From positions 89,120 through 153,119 of the forward strand of contig NZ_JADEYC010000001.1 of NCBI RefSeq assembly GCF_015209505.1: a DNA stretch of 64,000 nucleotides, in the 5' to 3' direction. This DNA comes from Saccharopolyspora montiporae (lineage in GTDB: Bacteria; Actinomycetota; Actinomycetes; Mycobacteriales; Pseudonocardiaceae). The notes under the pieces were generated by a model. It had not been told where the DNA came from and searched no databases. It was given only the letters and a program-made list of their open reading frames with translations. The translations under genes and the position numbers were made by a program. Below, one piece after another: positions 43,626 through 52,246 of this stretch; positions within the stretch are counted from its first letter, which is position 1, and each line of letters starts with the position of its first letter.

Positions 43626-43774
43626 CTGCCACCTCCGGTGCTGCGGTGTGGATGGCCCACCGCGACCGCCACGAGCGCCCCGGCCGCGGCGGGCCTCGCA
43701 CCGAACCTAGGCAGCACACCACCCCCGCACGGCATCGCGGTCCCGATCAGCAGGACCGGGCCCGCGCACGGGTT

Positions 43775-44266
43775 TCAGCTCTCCGCCGCACCGAGGGCGT
43801 CGGCGAACAGCGCCCGCGACTCGGCCCGACCGTCCAGCAGCCGGTTGGTGCGGGTCACCACGCGCCAGCCGTCCGGACCGCGGCGCAACCGCCAGACGTT
43901 GGCCGTGGCACGGCGCAGCACGAACCGCTCGCCGTCGCGCACCACCATCGCGGTGTACCCGACAGCGGTGGCCTCATCCTCGTGCACCGTGACGTGCGGC
44001 GGTCCCGCGAAATGCGCGCAGCCGCCCCGGATCCAGTCCTGGTGACCGGTGGAGCGCACCATCGCCGCGATCTGCTCGCGGCCGGCCATGAACAGCTCGT
44101 CCACGTCGTAGACGCCGTCCGGCTCCCAGAGGCCGGCGACCTCGTCGGCGCTGCCGCTGTCCACCAGCGGACCGTAGGACAGCACCAGTCGGGTCACCGC
44201 CCGCTCGTCGGCCAACCGGCCGACCTCGGCTTCCAGTGCGGCCAACCGCTCCTCGACCCCGCTCAT
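43775..44266 (-). CDS. SnoaL/NTF2-like protein
   Basis: The 163-residue protein has the cone-shaped NTF2-like fold of SnoaL_4 proteins: an N-terminal coiled helix 'VEERLAALEAEVGRLADERA', 'LVLSYGPLVDSGSADEVAGL', 'WEPDGVYDVDELFMAGREQI', and a beta-sheet ending 'WRVVTRTNRLLDGRAES'. Members include hydratases, isomerases and polyketide cyclases acting on steroids or aromatics. ATG at 44266 is preceded by GGAG. The in-frame upstream extension overlaps the divergent gene region and is not coding. Confidence 0.8.
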   Translation of the reverse strand: MSGVEERLAALEAEVGRLADERAVTRLVLSYGPLVDSGSADEVAGLWEPDGVYDVDELFMAGREQIAAMVRSTGHQDWIRGGCAHFAGPPHVTVHEDEATAVGYTAMVVRDGERFVLRRATANVWRLRRGPDGWRVVTRTNRLLDGRAESRALFADALGAAES

Positions 44267-44483
44267 GCGCTCCGCCCTCCGCTCGGACCAGCTCCGAGCG
44301 CCGATCCCACGCACCGCGGCGCGTCCGCGCCAGGACCCGTCCGAGCCAGTGGGACGCCGACCCCGAACCGGTCGCGGGCCCGCTAGCGTGCCGGGCACCG
44401 GCGCACGCGACCGGAAACCCGCGCCGGCGGCCGCGAAACCGCGCCGAACCACCGGGCGCGGCCCGACCCCGGAAGGCCGAGCA

Positions 44484-45137
44484 GTGAGCGAGCACCATCC
44501 CGCACCGGGTGCGACCACCACCGTGGACGCCGACGTCGACCTGATCCCCGCCCTGCGCGACGAGGGCATCGACGCGGCAGCGGCCGCAGCTCGGCGGGTG
44601 CTCGCCGCTCTGCTGCGCAGCGGCGACACCGGATCTGGCGATCTGGCGCGGGTCACCGAGCAGCTCACCGATGCCGCCGAACGCCTCGAATCCGAGGCTC
44701 CCCCGGTGTCGGTGCGGATGGCCGCGATGTGGAACCAGGAGGTCACCCGGCACGACCCGGCCAGCGGTTCGGAGAACCCGATCGCCCCGCCGATGCGGTT
44801 GACCGGGCACGCGGACGGTTCGGTGTCCGGCACGCTCACCCTGGACCTGCCCTACCAGGGCCCGCCCGGGCACGTGCACGGCGGCGTATCCGCGCTGCTG
44901 CTCGACCACGCGTTCGGGGTGGCCAACCACTGGGCCGGGCTGTCCGGGATGACCGCGGAACTCACCCTGCGCTACCTGCGTCCCGTTCCGCTGCACGAGC
45001 CGATCACCGTCACCGCCCGCCAGACCGCCACCGACGGGCGCCGGATCAGCACCACCGGTTCGCTGGCCGCGCGCGGGCAGGACTGCGTGGTCGCGCACGG
45101 GACGTTCATCGCCAAGCACCTGCCGCGACCGGCCTGA
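44484..45137 (+). CDS. PaaI-type hotdog-fold thioesterase
   Basis: The 217-residue protein has a helical N-terminal part (1-85). The C-terminal hotdog domain reads 'GPPGHVHGGVSALLLDHAFG' (the HGG and catalytic Asp region of PaaI thioesterases), then 'TAELTLRYLRPVPLHEPITV' and 'TTGSLAARGQDCVVAHGTFI'. It would hydrolyse acyl-CoA thioesters. GTG at 44484 is set by GGAAGG 9 nt upstream. It diverges from the SnoaL-like gene, with 217 bp between. Confidence 0.85.
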   Translation: MSEHHPAPGATTTVDADVDLIPALRDEGIDAAAAAARRVLAALLRSGDTGSGDLARVTEQLTDAAERLESEAPPVSVRMAAMWNQEVTRHDPASGSENPIAPPMRLTGHADGSVSGTLTLDLPYQGPPGHVHGGVSALLLDHAFGVANHWAGLSGMTAELTLRYLRPVPLHEPITVTARQTATDGRRISTTGSLAARGQDCVVAHGTFIAKHLPRPA

Positions 45138-45345
45138 CCTCCTCGTCCACTTCGGACTGTCACGCCCGCCGGCTCCGCGCAACACCCCGGTCCCGGACAG
45201 CGGGATGTGTCATCCACCTGCGCAGACCCGGTGACTACCGTCTCCAGAACGGGGTGGCGCAGATCACCACCGCCTCCCGGTACACGCTCGGAACCCCGTT
45301 CCGCCGAGGCACCGCGAACAACCGCGGTGCCACCCACCGGAGTCG

Positions 45346-46803
45346 ATGATGGCGCCACCCGATTCGACCGACCCCTCCCAGATCAGCGGATCCGGACTGC
45401 CCGCCACGCGCAGCACCGCCTACTACGCGGGCGTTCTCGCCGTGCTCATCCTGGTCGTGGAGATCACCGGGCTCACCTTCACCATGGTCACACCGGCGCT
45501 GACCGACATCTCCGCGACGTTCGGCACCACCGAGATCGGCTGGTTGATGACGGCGACGACGCTGGTCGGCGCCATCGGGTATCCGCTGTTCGGCAAGATC
45601 GGCGATATCGCCGGCAAGAAGAAGGTGCTGCTCGCGGTGACCCTGGTGGCCGCGGCCGGTTCGGCGCTGGCCGCCGCCGCACCGTCGCTCGGTGCGCTCA
45701 TCGCCGGGCGCGCACTGCAAGGCTTCGGCATCTGCGCGCTGACCATGGTCTACGGACTGATCCGCGACCTGTTCCCCGCACGCACGGTGCCGGTCGCCCT
45801 CGGCTTCGTGGGCGCGGGTTTCGGGGTGAGCCCGATCATCGGCCCGCTGCTGTCCGGCGCGCTCATCGGCGGCGCCGGGTTCGCCGGCGTGTTCTGGTTC
45901 CTGGCGGGATACGGCGTGCTGACCGCGGTGCTGGTGCAGCTGGCCGTGCCGGAGACACCGCTGCGCAACCGAGTGCGGCTGGACTGGCTCGGCATCGTGC
46001 TGCTGGGCGCCGGCGCGTGCGCGGCGCTGCTGGCCATCGGCCGCGCGGGCACGGCCGGGTGGAGAGATCCGCTGACCGCCTCCGGGCTCGTCGGCGGACT
46101 GCTGCTGTTCGCGCTGTTCGTGCTGCACGAGCGGTATCCGGCCGAGCCGCTCATCGACACCCGGCTGCTCGCGGACCGCCGGGTCGCGGCCACCCTGCTG
46201 ACGTCGTTCGTGGTGCAGGCCGGGCTAGCCGGGTCGAACATGCTGGTCCCGCTGTTCGTGATGGCCCCGCCCGAGGCCGGCTACGGATTCGGCGTGGATG
46301 CGCTCGGCGCCGCGCAATACCTGGTCATCGGGGGTATCGCCGGAGCCCTCGCGGGGCCGCTGGCCGGACTGGTCTCCCGCCGGATCGGCCCGCGCACCGT
46401 GCTGACCGCGGGCGTGTGCTGCCTGGTGACCGGCGCACTGCTGCTGGCCACGGTCAACGACACCACCGGGCAGCTGATGGTGGCCAAGTTCGTCGCCGGG
46501 ATCGGCATCGGCACCTGCAGCGCGGCGCTGCCGAACATGATCGTGGCCGCGGTTCCCGCGCACGCCCAGGGCATCAGCGGCGGGATGATGAACCTGAGCG
46601 GAGCGCTGGGGTCCTCGTTCAGCACGCAGCTGATGGCGGTGATCCTGCTCGTCCCGCCGACGCTGCAGATCGGCGGGCGCGAGGTCTACGCGGAAGCGGG
46701 TTTCCGCTACGGCTTCGCGGTGCTGGCCGGGCTGGGGCTGCTCGGCGTGCTCGCGATGCTGACCAGCTTGCGCACAGCCCGGCCCGGAACGCTCACCCGC
46801 TGA
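45346..46803 (+). CDS. MFS drug/metabolite exporter (DHA2-like)
   Basis: The 485-residue protein has about 14 hydrophobic segments. Motif A 'YPLFGKIGDIAGKKKVLLAV' is near residue 85 and 'LQGFGICALTMVYGLIRDLF' near 130, followed by the antiporter motif-C-like 'GFVGAGFGVSPIIGPLLSGA'. DHA2 exporters expel drugs and secondary metabolites with protons. Two ATG codons in tandem begin the frame. Its 3' end overlaps the convergent oxidoreductase gene by 11 bases. Confidence 0.87.
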   Translation: MMAPPDSTDPSQISGSGLPATRSTAYYAGVLAVLILVVEITGLTFTMVTPALTDISATFGTTEIGWLMTATTLVGAIGYPLFGKIGDIAGKKKVLLAVTLVAAAGSALAAAAPSLGALIAGRALQGFGICALTMVYGLIRDLFPARTVPVALGFVGAGFGVSPIIGPLLSGALIGGAGFAGVFWFLAGYGVLTAVLVQLAVPETPLRNRVRLDWLGIVLLGAGACAALLAIGRAGTAGWRDPLTASGLVGGLLLFALFVLHERYPAEPLIDTRLLADRRVAATLLTSFVVQAGLAGSNMLVPLFVMAPPEAGYGFGVDALGAAQYLVIGGIAGALAGPLAGLVSRRIGPRTVLTAGVCCLVTGALLLATVNDTTGQLMVAKFVAGIGIGTCSAALPNMIVAAVPAHAQGISGGMMNLSGALGSSFSTQLMAVILLVPPTLQIGGREVYAEAGFRYGFAVLAGLGLLGVLAMLTSLRTARPGTLTR

Positions 46804-47716
46804 CCCGGATGGCGAGCTTGCCGCGCACGTGGCCGGCCTGGCTGAGCCGGAACGCCTCGGCAACCTCGTCCAGCGCGAAGGTCCGCTCGACCGGCACCGT
46901 CAGCCGGCCCGCATCGGCGAGCTCGGCGAGGTCCTGCAGATCGGTGCCGCTGGGCCGCACCCACATGTAGTGCCCGCCGGCCTGCACCACGGTGTCGTCG
47001 GCGATCGAACCGTGCCGCCCGCCCTCGGCCAGCACGCCCCGCGTGATGTCGAGGACCCCGCCCACGAAGTCGACCGCGACGTCCACACCGGACGGTGCCA
47101 ACTCGCGGATCCGCTGCACCACCCCGTCGCCGTAGCTGACCGGTTCCACGCCGAGCGAGCGCAGGAACTCGTGGTTGCCGGTTGAGGCGGTGCCGATGAC
47201 CCGCGCCCCGCAAGCCAGCGCGATCTGCGCGCCGAGCACGCCGACCCCGCCCGCGGCCGCGTGCACGAGCACCGTGTCGTCCTCGCTGAGGTCGAGCCGG
47301 TCCAGCGCCTGGTAGGCGGTCAGTCCCGCCAGCGGCAACGCCGCGGCCGCATCCCAGCTCAGCGCCGCCGGGCGCCGCGCCACCGCCCGGGCCGGGACGG
47401 TGCAGAACTCGGCGAACGTCCCGTCGTGCACGAAATCCTTGCGCGCGTAGGCGAAGACCTCATCTCCCGGCTCGAACTCCGGGGTGTCCAGGCCGACTTC
47501 CTCGACGACACCTGCCACGTCCCAGCCGGGCACGACCGGGAAGAACACCTGCATCATGCCGTCCAGGTAACCGGCCATGAGCTTCCAGTCGACCGGGTTG
47601 ACCGCCGCGCTGCGCACCCGGATGAGCACCTCGCCGGGCGCCACCGGCGGCCGCGGGCGCTCCCCGACCTCCAGCACGTCCGGTCCGCCGTACTGCGCGT
47701 AGCTGATCGCCTGCAT
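46793..47716 (-). CDS. NADP-dependent quinone oxidoreductase-like MDR protein
   Basis: The 307-residue zinc-free MDR protein has 'MQAISYAQYGGPDVLEVGE' at the N-terminus, 'SAAVNPVDWKLMAGYLDGMM' and the nucleotide-binding 'VLVHAAAGGVGVLGAQIALA' near residue 150. It belongs to the zeta-crystallin/QOR group reducing quinones or enones with NADPH. Its stop codon lies inside the 3' end of the MFS gene, a tail-to-tail overlap. Confidence 0.87.
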   Translation of the reverse strand: MQAISYAQYGGPDVLEVGERPRPPVAPGEVLIRVRSAAVNPVDWKLMAGYLDGMMQVFFPVVPGWDVAGVVEEVGLDTPEFEPGDEVFAYARKDFVHDGTFAEFCTVPARAVARRPAALSWDAAAALPLAGLTAYQALDRLDLSEDDTVLVHAAAGGVGVLGAQIALACGARVIGTASTGNHEFLRSLGVEPVSYGDGVVQRIRELAPSGVDVAVDFVGGVLDITRGVLAEGGRHGSIADDTVVQAGGHYMWVRPSGTDLQDLAELADAGRLTVPVERTFALDEVAEAFRLSQAGHVRGKLAIRVSG

Positions 47717-47804
47717 CCCGTTGCGCTCCTTTCCGGTCGTGACCCCGCGAACCTATCGCCGCTCCCAGGGTTGCCGGTGCACCCGGGTTTCGCACATCCG
47801 ACAC

Positions 47805-47843
47805 CCCCGGCCGTGCGGGCGCGCTGCTCCCGCACGGCCGGGG
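47805..47843 (-). terminator. Hairpin terminator of the YbaB-WXG module
   Basis: A perfect 15-bp stem (47805-47819 with 47829-47843, CCCCGGCCGTGCGGG and its complement) surrounds a 9-nt loop. It lies 4 bp beyond the stop of the minus-strand 498-residue gene. It lacks a T-run. Confidence 0.7.
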
Positions 47844-47847
47844 CGCG

Positions 47848-49344
47848 TCAGGCTTCCTTCGACGGCGCCGCTTCGCGGATCTCGCCGGCGCCGATCGGGT
47901 AATCGTCGTCGGTGCCGTTGACCAGGTGCGGCGGGATCTCCTCCGGGGAGGGCGTCCACTCGTGCGGATCCTTCATGTCGGCCGTCCCGTCCGCCAAGCC
48001 GTCCTTGGCTTGCTGCTCGATGCCCGAGGAACCGCTCTGGTCGTTGCCCGGCTGGGAATCGCCGCTCGTCTGGGCGGTCTCGAAGCTGTCCGCGTCCGAA
48101 CCGCTCGTCTGCGCGGTCTCGAAGCTGTCCGCATCCGAACCGCTCGTCTGCGCGGTCGTGAAGCTGTCCGCGTCCGAGGCGGTATCCGACCCGCCGGTCT
48201 GCGATCCGCTGCCCGCATCCCCGGACTGGTCACCACCGGCGAAGATCTCGGTCTCCGATCCGACCGGCGGCGCACCGTCCCATTCCTGCCAGCCCTGACC
48301 GCCGGATCCACCGGGACCGTTGCCCCCGCCGGAGCCGGACAGCGTGCCCGAGCTGAGGGTGTCGAAGGACTCCCGGAAACTCCCGGCACTGCTGGCACCG
48401 CCGCCGATGGCGCCACCGGACGCACCGGATCCCATGCTCTGCTCGGTGTGCTCGACGTCTTCGCCGGCGTTGTCGGCCTGGAACTGGTTGTTCATCCCGG
48501 CGCCCATGACACCGCCCGCCGTGCCGCCGGCCATCCCATTGACGAGGTTGGCGCCCGAGGCGGTCTTGCCGCCGATCTTGCCCGCGGCCTCGCCACCGGC
48601 CTTGCCCGCGCTTTCGGCACCGGTCTCGGCCGCCTCGCCGAACAGCCGCCCGCCGAGGTTCTTGCCCACGGCCCCGAACACGCCGTTGGCGATGCCGCCG
48701 CCGAGTCCACCGGCCGCACCGGACAGCGCGGCGGCCGTGGTCTTGTCGGTGTCGAGCCCGTCGCGGTCGCCGGCAAGCGCTTGGCCACCCTGGATCGCGA
48801 AGTCGACACCGACGTTGATGCCGAGGTTGATCGCGATCTGCTTGACGACTTCCTGGACCAGCTTCAGCAGGCCCTGCATGATCCCGCGGACGATCCCCTG
48901 CGTCGCGGCCTGCGCTGCGGGGATACCCGCCGTGCTGGCGCCGAACGTGACCGCGGCCAGGGCGAGCATCGCCGCGATCTGGGCGAACAGGATGCTCAGC
49001 GCGGTGATGATGCTGATCTTGGTGTATTCGACGTCGAGGGCGAGGTTGTCGCACGCCTCGCCGACTTCCTCGCACATCTTCTGCAGCGCCACCAGCGGCG
49101 CCTCCTCGCCCTGGGTGAGGCGGTCACCGAACTCCTTGAAGGACTCGGCGGTCTGTCCCTCCATGGTGGACAGCGCGTCCTTGACCGCGCCTTCGGTGTC
49201 GCCGAGCACGGTCTCGACCTCGCCGGCGCAGGCGGCCCAGGCCTCGCCGAGCCGGCGCAGCGCGTCCTCGTCGCCTTCGGGGAAGTCGGCACCGACGACC
49301 ACCGACGCCAAGTCCTGCAGCCCCTGCGGCATGGTGACGGTCAC
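47848..49344 (-). CDS. Large WXG100-like protein with Gly/Ser-rich repeat C-terminus
   Basis: The 498-residue protein has an N-terminal helical domain (1-115, 'LRRLGEAWAACAGEVETVLG') like the WXG100-type N-domain of type VII-exported toxins and channels. Next come a hydrophobic stretch (about 108-150, 'ISIITALSILFAQIAAMLAL') and a Gly/Ala-rich region (200-290). The low-complexity Gly/Ser/Asp tail has three 13-residue repeats (DADSFETAQTSGS). The C-terminus (about 460-498, 'WTPSPEEIPPHLVNG') shows no toxin fold I recognise. The GTG start overlaps the stop of the WXG100-like gene (GTGA). Export by an ESX system encoded elsewhere is inferred. Confidence 0.7.
   Translation of the reverse strand: MTVTMPQGLQDLASVVVGADFPEGDEDALRRLGEAWAACAGEVETVLGDTEGAVKDALSTMEGQTAESFKEFGDRLTQGEEAPLVALQKMCEEVGEACDNLALDVEYTKISIITALSILFAQIAAMLALAAVTFGASTAGIPAAQAATQGIVRGIMQGLLKLVQEVVKQIAINLGINVGVDFAIQGGQALAGDRDGLDTDKTTAAALSGAAGGLGGGIANGVFGAVGKNLGGRLFGEAAETGAESAGKAGGEAAGKIGGKTASGANLVNGMAGGTAGGVMGAGMNNQFQADNAGEDVEHTEQSMGSGASGGAIGGGASSAGSFRESFDTLSSGTLSGSGGGNGPGGSGGQGWQEWDGAPPVGSETEIFAGGDQSGDAGSGSQTGGSDTASDADSFTTAQTSGSDADSFETAQTSGSDADSFETAQTSGDSQPGNDQSGSSGIEQQAKDGLADGTADMKDPHEWTPSPEEIPPHLVNGTDDDYPIGAGEIREAAPSKEA
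48062..48178 (-). repeat. Three tandem 39-bp repeats inside the WXG100-like gene
   Basis: Units begin at 48062, 48101 and 48140 (CCGCTCGTCTG...), each 39 bp and in frame, encoding 13 residues DADSF(E/T)TAQTSG(S/D). The first two are almost identical at DNA level, implying recent slippage or unequal exchange. Copy number is likely to vary among strains. Confidence 0.85.
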
Positions 49345-49664
49345 AAGGCCCTCCCCGCGTTCTCGACGCCCTCGGCCGAGGACTGGTCATCGGATTCCCA
49401 CTGCTCGGAGACCTGGTCGAGCTGCTCCTTGGTCCGGTTCAACGCTTCGCCCAGGTCCGTGAACGTGGCATCGGACTCGTTGAGCGCCTTGGCGTACTCC
49501 TCGTGGAACGCGGTGCCCGGGTCGTCGTTGCCCCAGCAGTTGCCCTCGGCCTCCCGCGCGCTCTTGAGGTCCTGGAACGCCTTGTCGAGCTTGTCGGCCG
49601 CCGCGGCGAACTTCGGGGACCGCGCGCGCAGCGCCTCGGGGTCTACCTGCATGCCGTCCGCCAT
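49341..49664 (-). CDS. WXG100/DUF2580-like small secreted-type protein
   Basis: The 107-residue helical hairpin has the sequence 'VDPEALRARSPKFAAAADKL', then a turn 'NCWGNDDPGTAFHEEY' and a second helix 'LGEALNRTKEQLDQVSEQWE'. The turn carries W-G, a variant of the WXG motif of ESAT-6-like proteins. ATG at 49664 overlaps the TGA of the YbaB-like gene by one base (TGATG), and its own stop overlaps the next gene. It probably folds with, or is exported alongside, the large downstream protein. Confidence 0.75.
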   Translation of the reverse strand: MADGMQVDPEALRARSPKFAAAADKLDKAFQDLKSAREAEGNCWGNDDPGTAFHEEYAKALNESDATFTDLGEALNRTKEQLDQVSEQWESDDQSSAEGVENAGRAL

Positions 49665-50146
49665 CAACGCTTGCCCTTCTGCGCCCACGGGTCGTCCTCG
49701 CCGAACTCGTCGTCGAGGTCGCCATCGTCGTCGGGGAGACCGGAGGGAACTTCCGGCGCACCCGGGATCAGCGCCTTCACCGACGGAGCCTCCGGGAAGA
49801 TGTCCGGAAGGTCCGGAATGTTGTTCTGCACCGGGGCGAACGCCTCGTCGGCCTGCTCGCGGGCGTTGCGCGCGGCGGCCTGGATGGTCAGCACGAGCGA
49901 CTCGGAGAGCATCTGCGGGGTGTTGTACTTGTACACCGCGGAATCCAGCTGCACGTCGGTGACGATGCCCGCGGCGTTGACCTCGACGGTGACCGTCCGG
50001 TCCTTCGACGTGGCCGTGCCGACCACGGCGGCGGCCTGCTCCTGGGCCTGCTTGAGCTCTTCGGTCTGGCGGCTGATGCCTTCCAGCAGCGAGGTCATGT
50101 TCTCGCGCATGGCGGCATTGCGCTCTACGCGCTCGGAATCAGACAT
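49664..50146 (-). CDS. YbaB/EbfC-family protein
   Basis: The 160-residue protein has a YbaB core (residues 10-100: helix 'LEGISRQTEELKQAQEQAAA', strand 'TVTVEVNAAGIVTDVQLDSA', helix 'MLSESLVLTIQAAARNAREQ') and a Pro/Asp-rich tail ending DDPWAQKGKR. Classical YbaB is nucleoid-associated. In actinobacteria such variants lead small operons with WXG100-like genes, like EspL/EccC-accessory proteins of ESX systems. It is first in the three-gene operon, with AGGAAA before the ATG. Confidence 0.78.
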   Translation of the reverse strand: MSDSERVERNAAMRENMTSLLEGISRQTEELKQAQEQAAAVVGTATSKDRTVTVEVNAAGIVTDVQLDSAVYKYNTPQMLSESLVLTIQAAARNAREQADEAFAPVQNNIPDLPDIFPEAPSVKALIPGAPEVPSGLPDDDGDLDDEFGEDDPWAQKGKR

Positions 50147-50327
50147 GTTTTCCTACCTGCAGCGAGGAGTGGATCTTGTCAACGGACACTACTCGCACAG
50201 GTTTCCTCGCGTTCCACCACACCGGAAAAACGCGAAACGTCCACGCATATTGCGTCTGACCTGCGATGCTTCCGCACCGCCTGCGAACGTGCCGCACCGG
50301 ACGCCGACGCGGCACGGGGACGGGCGA

Positions 50328-50984
50328 TCAGACGCTGCGCAACACCGACACGAGAGTGCCCAGCACGACGGCCTCGTCGCCATCGAGCACATCGTAATCG
50401 GCGTTGCGTGGTTCGAGGTAGACGTGCCCGCCACGGCGCCGGTAAACCTTGACGGTGGCCTCGCCGTCCAGCATCGCCGCCACGATCTGCCCGGAACGCG
50501 CCTCGGACTCCTGGCGCATGACGACCACGTCGCCATCACAGATCGCGGCATCGATCATCGAATCACCGCGCACCCGCAGCGCGAACACCGTGCCGCGCCC
50601 GGCGAACTCGGCCGGCACCTCCAGCACGTCGTCCAGATGCTCCTCGGCGAGGATCGGGCTGCCCGCGGCGATGTCACCGACCACCGGCACCGCGACCGGC
50701 TTCTCGGCGGCCTCGGCCTGCGGCTCCTGCAGGAACACCCGCACGTCGATCGGACGCGACATCGACGCGCTGCGGCGCAAGAAGCCCTTGTCCTCCAGGC
50801 TGCTCAGGTGCTTGGACACCGACGACGTGGAGCGCAGGCCCACCGATCGGCCGATCTCGCGGGTACTCGGCGGGTAGCCGTAGCGCACCACCCAGTCGCG
50901 GATCACGGACAGGATGCGCTGCTGGCGCTCGGGCAGGATCGAGGTGTCCAGGTGCTCGAAGGCGGGATCGTCGTAGGCAGGCAC
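50328..50984 (-). CDS. lexA: SOS-response repressor LexA
   Basis: Taking GTG at 50984 gives 218 residues. The winged helix is at 18-75 ('REIGRSVGLRSTSSVSKHLS'). The autocleavage site Ala107-Gly108 lies in 'GDIAAGSPILAEE', and the catalytic dyad is Ser142 (RGDSMIDAAICDGD) and Lys179 (ATVKVYRR). LexA represses DNA-damage genes until RecA filaments trigger self-cleavage. In-frame ATG codons at 51029 and 51023 would add 13-15 residues. No ribosome binding site settles the choice. No convincing actinobacterial SOS box is visible directly upstream. Confidence 0.9.
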   Translation of the reverse strand: MPAYDDPAFEHLDTSILPERQQRILSVIRDWVVRYGYPPSTREIGRSVGLRSTSSVSKHLSSLEDKGFLRRSASMSRPIDVRVFLQEPQAEAAEKPVAVPVVGDIAAGSPILAEEHLDDVLEVPAEFAGRGTVFALRVRGDSMIDAAICDGDVVVMRQESEARSGQIVAAMLDGEATVKVYRRRGGHVYLEPRNADYDVLDGDEAVVLGTLVSVLRSV

Positions 50985-51045
50985 CCGCGGAATGATATTC
51001 CCCGAGCCCGCCAGGCTCCGCATCGGCATGCCGAGCTGCCGGCGA

Positions 51046-51711
51046 TCACTCCGCGGCGGGCTTGCTCGCGCAGCAGAACAGCTGCGGTTCGGGCTGGGCG
51101 GCGGGATCGTCCGGGGCGAACCGGATGATCCGCGTGTGCTCGATGCGCAGGCCCGCCGCACGCAGCCGCTGCAGGTACTCCTCCGCCGGGTAGCTGCTCA
51201 CCCGGATCGACCGGCCGAGGAAATCCACCTCGGCGTCGGCGGCATCGGCCAGCGCCGCCGCGAACACCAGGTACCCGCCGGGCGCCACCCACGCGGCCAG
51301 CCGCCGCAGGCACGCGTCCAGCTGCGGCCGGGACATGATCAGCAACGCGAAGAACGCGCACACCGCATCCCACGACCCCGCCGGGGTGTCGAAGGTGCGC
51401 GCATCGGCCCGCTCGAACCGCGCGCCCGGCACGCGTTCCCGCGCCAAGTCCACCATCGCCGCCGAGACGTCGATGCCGAGCACCTGCATCCCGGCCGCCG
51501 ACAACCGCTCGGCGGTGGGCCGCCCGGTGCCCGCACCGACGTCGAGGACCGCAGCGCCCGGCGCGAGCCGCCGCACCAGCCAGTCCAGCGCCGCGCGCTG
51601 CTCGGGCAGTTCGGCGAACGCCTGCTCGTAGCGGGCGCCGAGCTCGTCGAACGGCCGCGCCGCCTCGGCCGTTTCGGCCGCGGTCGTGGGCACCTCGGGA
51701 ATATCGGACAT
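51046..51711 (-). CDS. Class I SAM-dependent methyltransferase
   Basis: The 221-residue protein has SAM motif I 'AAVLDVGAGTGRPTAERLSA' near residue 55, the acidic 'VLGIDVSAAMVDLARERVP', 'FERADARTF' and 'WDAVCAFFALLIMS'. It starts at ATG 51711 with AGGAGAGC upstream. The in-frame extension to 51861 overlaps the promoter side of the neighbouring gene. The substrate is unknown. It could share a transcript with the SnoaL-like gene upstream and lexA downstream. Confidence 0.85.
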   Translation of the reverse strand: MSDIPEVPTTAAETAEAARPFDELGARYEQAFAELPEQRAALDWLVRRLAPGAAVLDVGAGTGRPTAERLSAAGMQVLGIDVSAAMVDLARERVPGARFERADARTFDTPAGSWDAVCAFFALLIMSRPQLDACLRRLAAWVAPGGYLVFAAALADAADAEVDFLGRSIRVSSYPAEEYLQRLRAAGLRIEHTRIIRFAPDDPAAQPEPQLFCCASKPAAE

Positions 51712-51740
51712 CAGCGCTCTCCTGCCTGCCGCAGGCCGAG

Positions 51741-52094
51741 TCAGGACCCGCCCACCGACGCCACCCAGTACTCGGCGAACCGCCCGTCGCGCACCCGCAG
51801 CAGATCGTTGCCGACGAACCGCTGCACCGTGCCGTCGGCGCTGCGTCCGTGCCCGGTCCAACGGCCCGCCACCAGGTCCCCTTCGGCGATCGGGCCGACG
51901 TCGAGCGTGAAGGACAGCTCGGTGAACATGCCCTGCGTACCCGCGATGAGCTCCGCGAGCTGCCCGGGACCGCGCACCTCCCGATCCGGCCAGTGCCCCA
52001 CGAAGTCGTCGGTGACCAGCGATCCGGCCACCTGCGGATCACCGTTCCAGAGCTCGTCGATCCATCGGCGGTACAGCGCGTGGTGCTCGCTCAT
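51741..52094 (-). CDS. SnoaL-like/ester cyclase NTF2-fold protein
   Basis: The 117-residue protein 'LYRRWIDELWNGDPQVAGSL', 'FVGHWPDREVRGPGQLAELI', 'GDLVAGRWTGHGRSADGTVQ' and 'RVRDGRFAEYWVASVGG' matches the SnoaL polyketide-cyclase-like family (predicted ester cyclase). It is probably a small-molecule-binding enzyme without clear substrate. ATG at 52094 is preceded by GAGGAACAGGCAG. It lies 30 bp upstream of the methyltransferase gene and is likely co-transcribed. Confidence 0.8.
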   Translation of the reverse strand: MSEHHALYRRWIDELWNGDPQVAGSLVTDDFVGHWPDREVRGPGQLAELIAGTQGMFTELSFTLDVGPIAEGDLVAGRWTGHGRSADGTVQRFVGNDLLRVRDGRFAEYWVASVGGS

Positions 52095-52246
52095 CTGCCT
52101 GTTCCTCGATCTCGGGTACCGGTGGCGCCACCATAGCCGCTTTCGGTGGCACCGCGCGGGATTTCCCGCGCATCGACCGACCACGCATCCGCCGACCCGA
52201 CAGTGCGTGCACAATGGGCGACGAGCACCGGCACGCAGGAGGGCAC

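Noticed and set aside
48062..48178. Regularly spaced repeats that could suggest a CRISPR array
   Set aside because: The 39-bp units are directly adjacent with no spacers and are in frame inside a protein-coding gene.
50985..51161. Longer lexA reading frame with an extra 59 residues
   Set aside because: The extension overlaps the end of the methyltransferase gene and is Ser/Arg/Pro-rich. LexA proteins normally begin shortly before the winged helix.
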